Shown: positions 32,172-34,297 of the stretch, in pieces
Layout of the letters: each line of letters starts with the position of its first letter
How positions within the stretch are numbered: the first letter of the stretch is position 1
DNA from: Rhodocyclaceae bacterium
GTDB taxonomy: Bacteria > Pseudomonadota > Gammaproteobacteria > Burkholderiales > Rhodocyclaceae
Length of the DNA stretch: 34,297 bases
NCBI GenBank assembly: GCA_016791205.1
Contig: JAEUNH010000122.1
Location: 1-34,297 of the forward strand
Direction: 5' to 3'
Position numbers and translations under genes: made by a program
Notes under the pieces: model-generated
Told to the model about the DNA's origin: nothing
What the model saw: only the letters and a program-made list of their open reading frames with translations
The model's database searches: none

Positions 32172-33103
32172 GCACGCTCCAGGGCATCGATGAACAGGCC
32201 GGCGACGTCGCAGCCGGTTTGCTGGGCGATCTCGACGAAGCAGGTCGGGCTGGTGACGTTGATCTCCGTCAGGCAGTCGCCGATGACGTCGATGCCGGCG
32301 AGCAGGATGCCGCGCGCGGCGAGGATCGGCGCCAGGTGTTCGGCGATCTCGCGGTCGCGGGCGGAGAGCGGCTGCGCCACGCCGCTGCCGCCGGCGGCGA
32401 GGTTGCCGCGCGTCTCGCCCGCCTTCGGGATGCGCGCCAGCGCGTAGGGCGCGACCGCCCCGCCGATCAGCAGGATGCGCTTGTCGCCCTGCGCGATCTC
32501 GGGCAGGTAGCGCTGCGCCATGATGCTGCGCGCGCCGTGGCCGGTCAGCGTCTCGACGATGACGTTGCGGTTGGGGTCGGCGCGAGCGACGCGGAACACC
32601 TGGCTGCCGCCCATGCCGTCGAGCGGCGTGAGGATGGCGGCGCCGGCGGCCTCGATGAAGGCCTGCAGCGCCTCCGGCTCGCGCGCCACCAGCGTTTCCG
32701 GGGTGAACTGCGGGAACTCCAGGATGGCCAGCTTCTCGGAATGGTCGCGCACCGCGCGCGGATCGTTGAACACCCGCGCCCCGCCGGCCTGGGCCCGCTC
32801 CAGCAGCCAGGTGGCGGCGAGGTACTCGAAGTCGAAGGGCGGATCCTGGCGCATCAGCACGGCGTCGAAGTCCGCCAGCGCCATTTCCTGCGGCGCCTCG
32901 GCCTCGAACCAGTCGCGGTGGTCCGCGCGCACCGTCAGGCGCTCCGCTTGCGCGACCACGGCGCCGGCGCGCCAGGCCAGCGCCGGACGCATCACCGCGA
33001 AGGATTCATGGCCGCGCGCCTGCGCCGCGCGCATCATCGCAACGCTGGAATCCTTGTAGGCCTTGAGGTGATCGAGCGGATCGAGGATGAAGGCGAGCTT
33101 CAT
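32159..33103 (-). CDS. gshB: Glutathione synthetase
   Basis: This 314-residue ATP-grasp enzyme matches proteobacterial GshB. It has an N-terminal MKLAFILDPLDHLKAYKDSSVAMMRAAQARGHE, MRQDPPFDFEYLAATWLLERA, LTPLDGMGGSQVFRV as the ATP-grasp loop, and ending segments DVIGDCLTEINVTSPTCFVEI with metal ligands. It joins glycine to gamma-glutamylcysteine. It follows gshA after a 92-base gap occupied by a dRS3-like repeat. Confidence 0.97.
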   Translation of the reverse strand: MKLAFILDPLDHLKAYKDSSVAMMRAAQARGHESFAVMRPALAWRAGAVVAQAERLTVRADHRDWFEAEAPQEMALADFDAVLMRQDPPFDFEYLAATWLLERAQAGGARVFNDPRAVRDHSEKLAILEFPQFTPETLVAREPEALQAFIEAAGAAILTPLDGMGGSQVFRVARADPNRNVIVETLTGHGARSIMAQRYLPEIAQGDKRILLIGGAVAPYALARIPKAGETRGNLAAGGSGVAQPLSARDREIAEHLAPILAARGILLAGIDVIGDCLTEINVTSPTCFVEIAQQTGCDVAGLFIDALERACGG

Positions 33104-33110
33104 GTTCGCT

Positions 33111-33179
33111 CGTCATTCCCGCGGAAGCGGGAATCCAGCCGGATCGGATGCATGGATTCCCGCTTTCGCGGGAATGACG
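33111..33179. repeat. dRS3-like paired inverted repeat element
   Basis: Two units of ATTCCC-N8-GGGAAT (33115-33134 and 33156-33175) are palindromic, flanked outwardly by CGTC and GACG. The outer parts (CGTCATTCCCGCG and CGCGGGAATGACG) are inverted copies. The 20-base format equals the dRS3 repeat known from Neisseria and seen in many beta- and gammaproteobacteria. It fills most of the gshA-gshB gap. Confidence 0.85.
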
Positions 33180-33195
33180 AACAGCGCGCCGGGAT

Positions 33196-34297
33196 TCACG
33201 CGATTTCCATCTGCGGCGCCGACAGCTCCAGCTCGACGGCGGCGGCCAGCAGCGCCAGGCGCGCCACCACGCCGTAGGCGAAGAAGCGGTTGGGCGCGTC
33301 GTCGGGGGCGCAGTTGAAGTCCGGCATCGAGCAGCCGCAATCGAAGGCCAGCGGCTCGAAGCGCATGCCCGGCGCGTTCAAGTTCTCGTCGCGGCCGCGC
33401 TCGGTGTTCACGCGGTAGAAGCCGCCGACGACGTAGCGGTCGATCATATACACCACCGGCTCGGCGACGTTGCCCTCGATCGTCTCGAAGGTGTGCACGC
33501 CCTCCTGGATGATCACCTCGGTGACCTGCAGGCCCTCCTTGCCGACCGCCATCTTGTTGCGCTGCTTGCGGTTGAGGCCCTTCACTTCCGAGGCGTCGCG
33601 CACCGTCATGATGCCCATCCCGTAGGTGCCGGCGTCGGCCTTGACGATGGCGAAGGGCGGCTCCGTCACGCCGTACCGGGCGTACTTGGCCTTGATGCGG
33701 GCGAGCACCGCGTCGACGTTGGCGGCGAGGCATTCCTCGCCCTCGCGTTCGTGGAAGTTCACTCTGCCGCAGACGGCGAAATCCGGGTTGATCAGCCAGG
33801 GGTCGATGCCCATGGCCTGGGCAAAGTCGCCGGCGACGCGGTCGTAGGCGGCGAAGTGGCGCGACTTGCGCCGCACGTGCCAGCCGGCGTGCAGCGGCGG
33901 AATGACGGTCTGCTCGTGCAAGTCCTTGAGGATGTCCGGCACGCCGGCGGAGAGGTCGTTGTTGAGCAGGATGGCGCAGGGATCGAAGCCGTCGAGGCCG
34001 AGGCGGCCGTTGCGCCGCACCAGCGGTTCGAGCAGCAGCACCTGGCCGTCGGGCAGATCGAGCTTCGTCGGCGCGGCGATTTCCGGGATCAGGGTGCCGA
34101 TCCGCACGTCGAGGCCGGTGCGTTCCAGGATGGCCGCCAGGCGCGCCACGTTCATCAGGTAGAACTGGTTGCGCGTGTGGCTCTCGGGAATCAGCAGCAG
34201 GTTGCGGGCGTCCGGGCAGATCCGCTCGATGGCGATCATCGCCGACTGCACGCACAGCGGCAGGAAGGCCTGGTTGAGGTTGTTGAAGCCGCCGGGG
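33196..34297 (-). CDS. gshA: Glutamate-cysteine ligase, proteobacterial GshA type, N-terminus beyond window
   Basis: The frame is open to the window edge and its first visible residues are GGFNNLNQAFLPLCVQSAM. It continues with ICPDARNLLLIPESHTRNQFYLMNV, ILLNNDLSAG and VKADAGTYGMGIMTVRD. This is the small GshA family (PF08886) that usually precedes gshB in betaproteobacteria, unrelated to E. coli GshA. It makes gamma-glutamylcysteine. About 367 codons are present; from the family length I estimate roughly 65-70 residues missing. A GTG at 34249-34251 is internal and not the start. Confidence 0.93.
   Translation of the reverse strand, partial: PGGFNNLNQAFLPLCVQSAMIAIERICPDARNLLLIPESHTRNQFYLMNVARLAAILERTGLDVRIGTLIPEIAAPTKLDLPDGQVLLLEPLVRRNGRLGLDGFDPCAILLNNDLSAGVPDILKDLHEQTVIPPLHAGWHVRRKSRHFAAYDRVAGDFAQAMGIDPWLINPDFAVCGRVNFHEREGEECLAANVDAVLARIKAKYARYGVTEPPFAIVKADAGTYGMGIMTVRDASEVKGLNRKQRNKMAVGKEGLQVTEVIIQEGVHTFETIEGNVAEPVVYMIDRYVVGGFYRVNTERGRDENLNAPGMRFEPLAFDCGCSMPDFNCAPDDAPNRFFAYGVVARLALLAAAVELELSAPQMEIA

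Noticed and set aside
33111..33179. CRISPR-like repeat or transcription terminator between gshA and gshB.
   Set aside because: Only two units exist, each an internal palindrome of the dRS3 type, without spacer regularity or a following T-run.

Overview
The window is a GC-rich chromosomal segment, most likely from a betaproteobacterium and plausibly from the Rhodocyclales. Pointers are the gene order mreB-mreC-mreD-mrdA-rodA-rlpA-dacA-dat-DUF493-lipB-lipA, the gatCAB operon divergent from mreB, the stand-alone EIIA(Man)-HPr-EI phosphorelay, metX-metW, and the proteobacterial gshA/gshB pair. This assignment rests on gene content and order only. Coding density is very high, no gap exceeds 300 bases, and I see no phage, transposase, CRISPR array or defence genes. 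It reads as core genome decorated with small repeats.

Layout. 1-2025: a truncated homospermidine synthase gene, a DUF454 membrane protein, tRNA-Arg(CCG) and a membrane-anchored cytochrome c5. 2041-6237: a Rep-type helicase, a DUF4197 protein, a DinB-fold protein and an unrecognised secreted protein. 6265-16739 (all minus): a run of eleven genes for rod-shape cell wall growth (MreBCD, PBP2, RodA, RlpA, PBP5-type DacA), D-amino acid supply (Dat) and protein lipoylation (LipB, LipA). 16819-20972 (plus): gatC, gatA and gatB, with two tandem paralogous lipoprotein genes inserted between gatA and gatB. 21045-23051 (minus): pyrE, a cysteine-containing coiled-coil protein and a YhhN-family membrane protein. 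23078-25232 (plus): exonuclease III, then a four-gene cluster of small DUF883/YqjE-type membrane proteins. 25221-30879 (minus): an EIIA-HPr-EI regulatory phosphorelay, then metX, metW and an AmpG-type permease. 30922-34297 (minus): gshA (partial), gshB, apbE and a tiny membrane protein.

Regulation. The best non-coding signal is a SAM-II class riboswitch between ptsI and metX on the minus strand. It comes complete with a near-consensus promoter whose -35 box overlaps the ptsI stop codon, and a terminator-like hairpin between aptamer and start codon. This places methionine synthesis (metX, probably metW) under S-adenosylmethionine control, independent of the upstream PTS genes.

Repeats. Three loci (about 11046-11190, 21031-21069, 27123-27237) carry related modular GC-rich hairpin elements. 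One forms the apparent N-terminus of RlpA, one supplies the last codons and stop of the YhhN protein, and one separates metX from metW. A separate dRS3-like element (two ATTCCC-N8-GGGAAT units) lies between gshA and gshB. These repeats and the tandem lipoproteins inside gatCAB are the least explained parts of the window. I did not find a convincing new multi-gene system.
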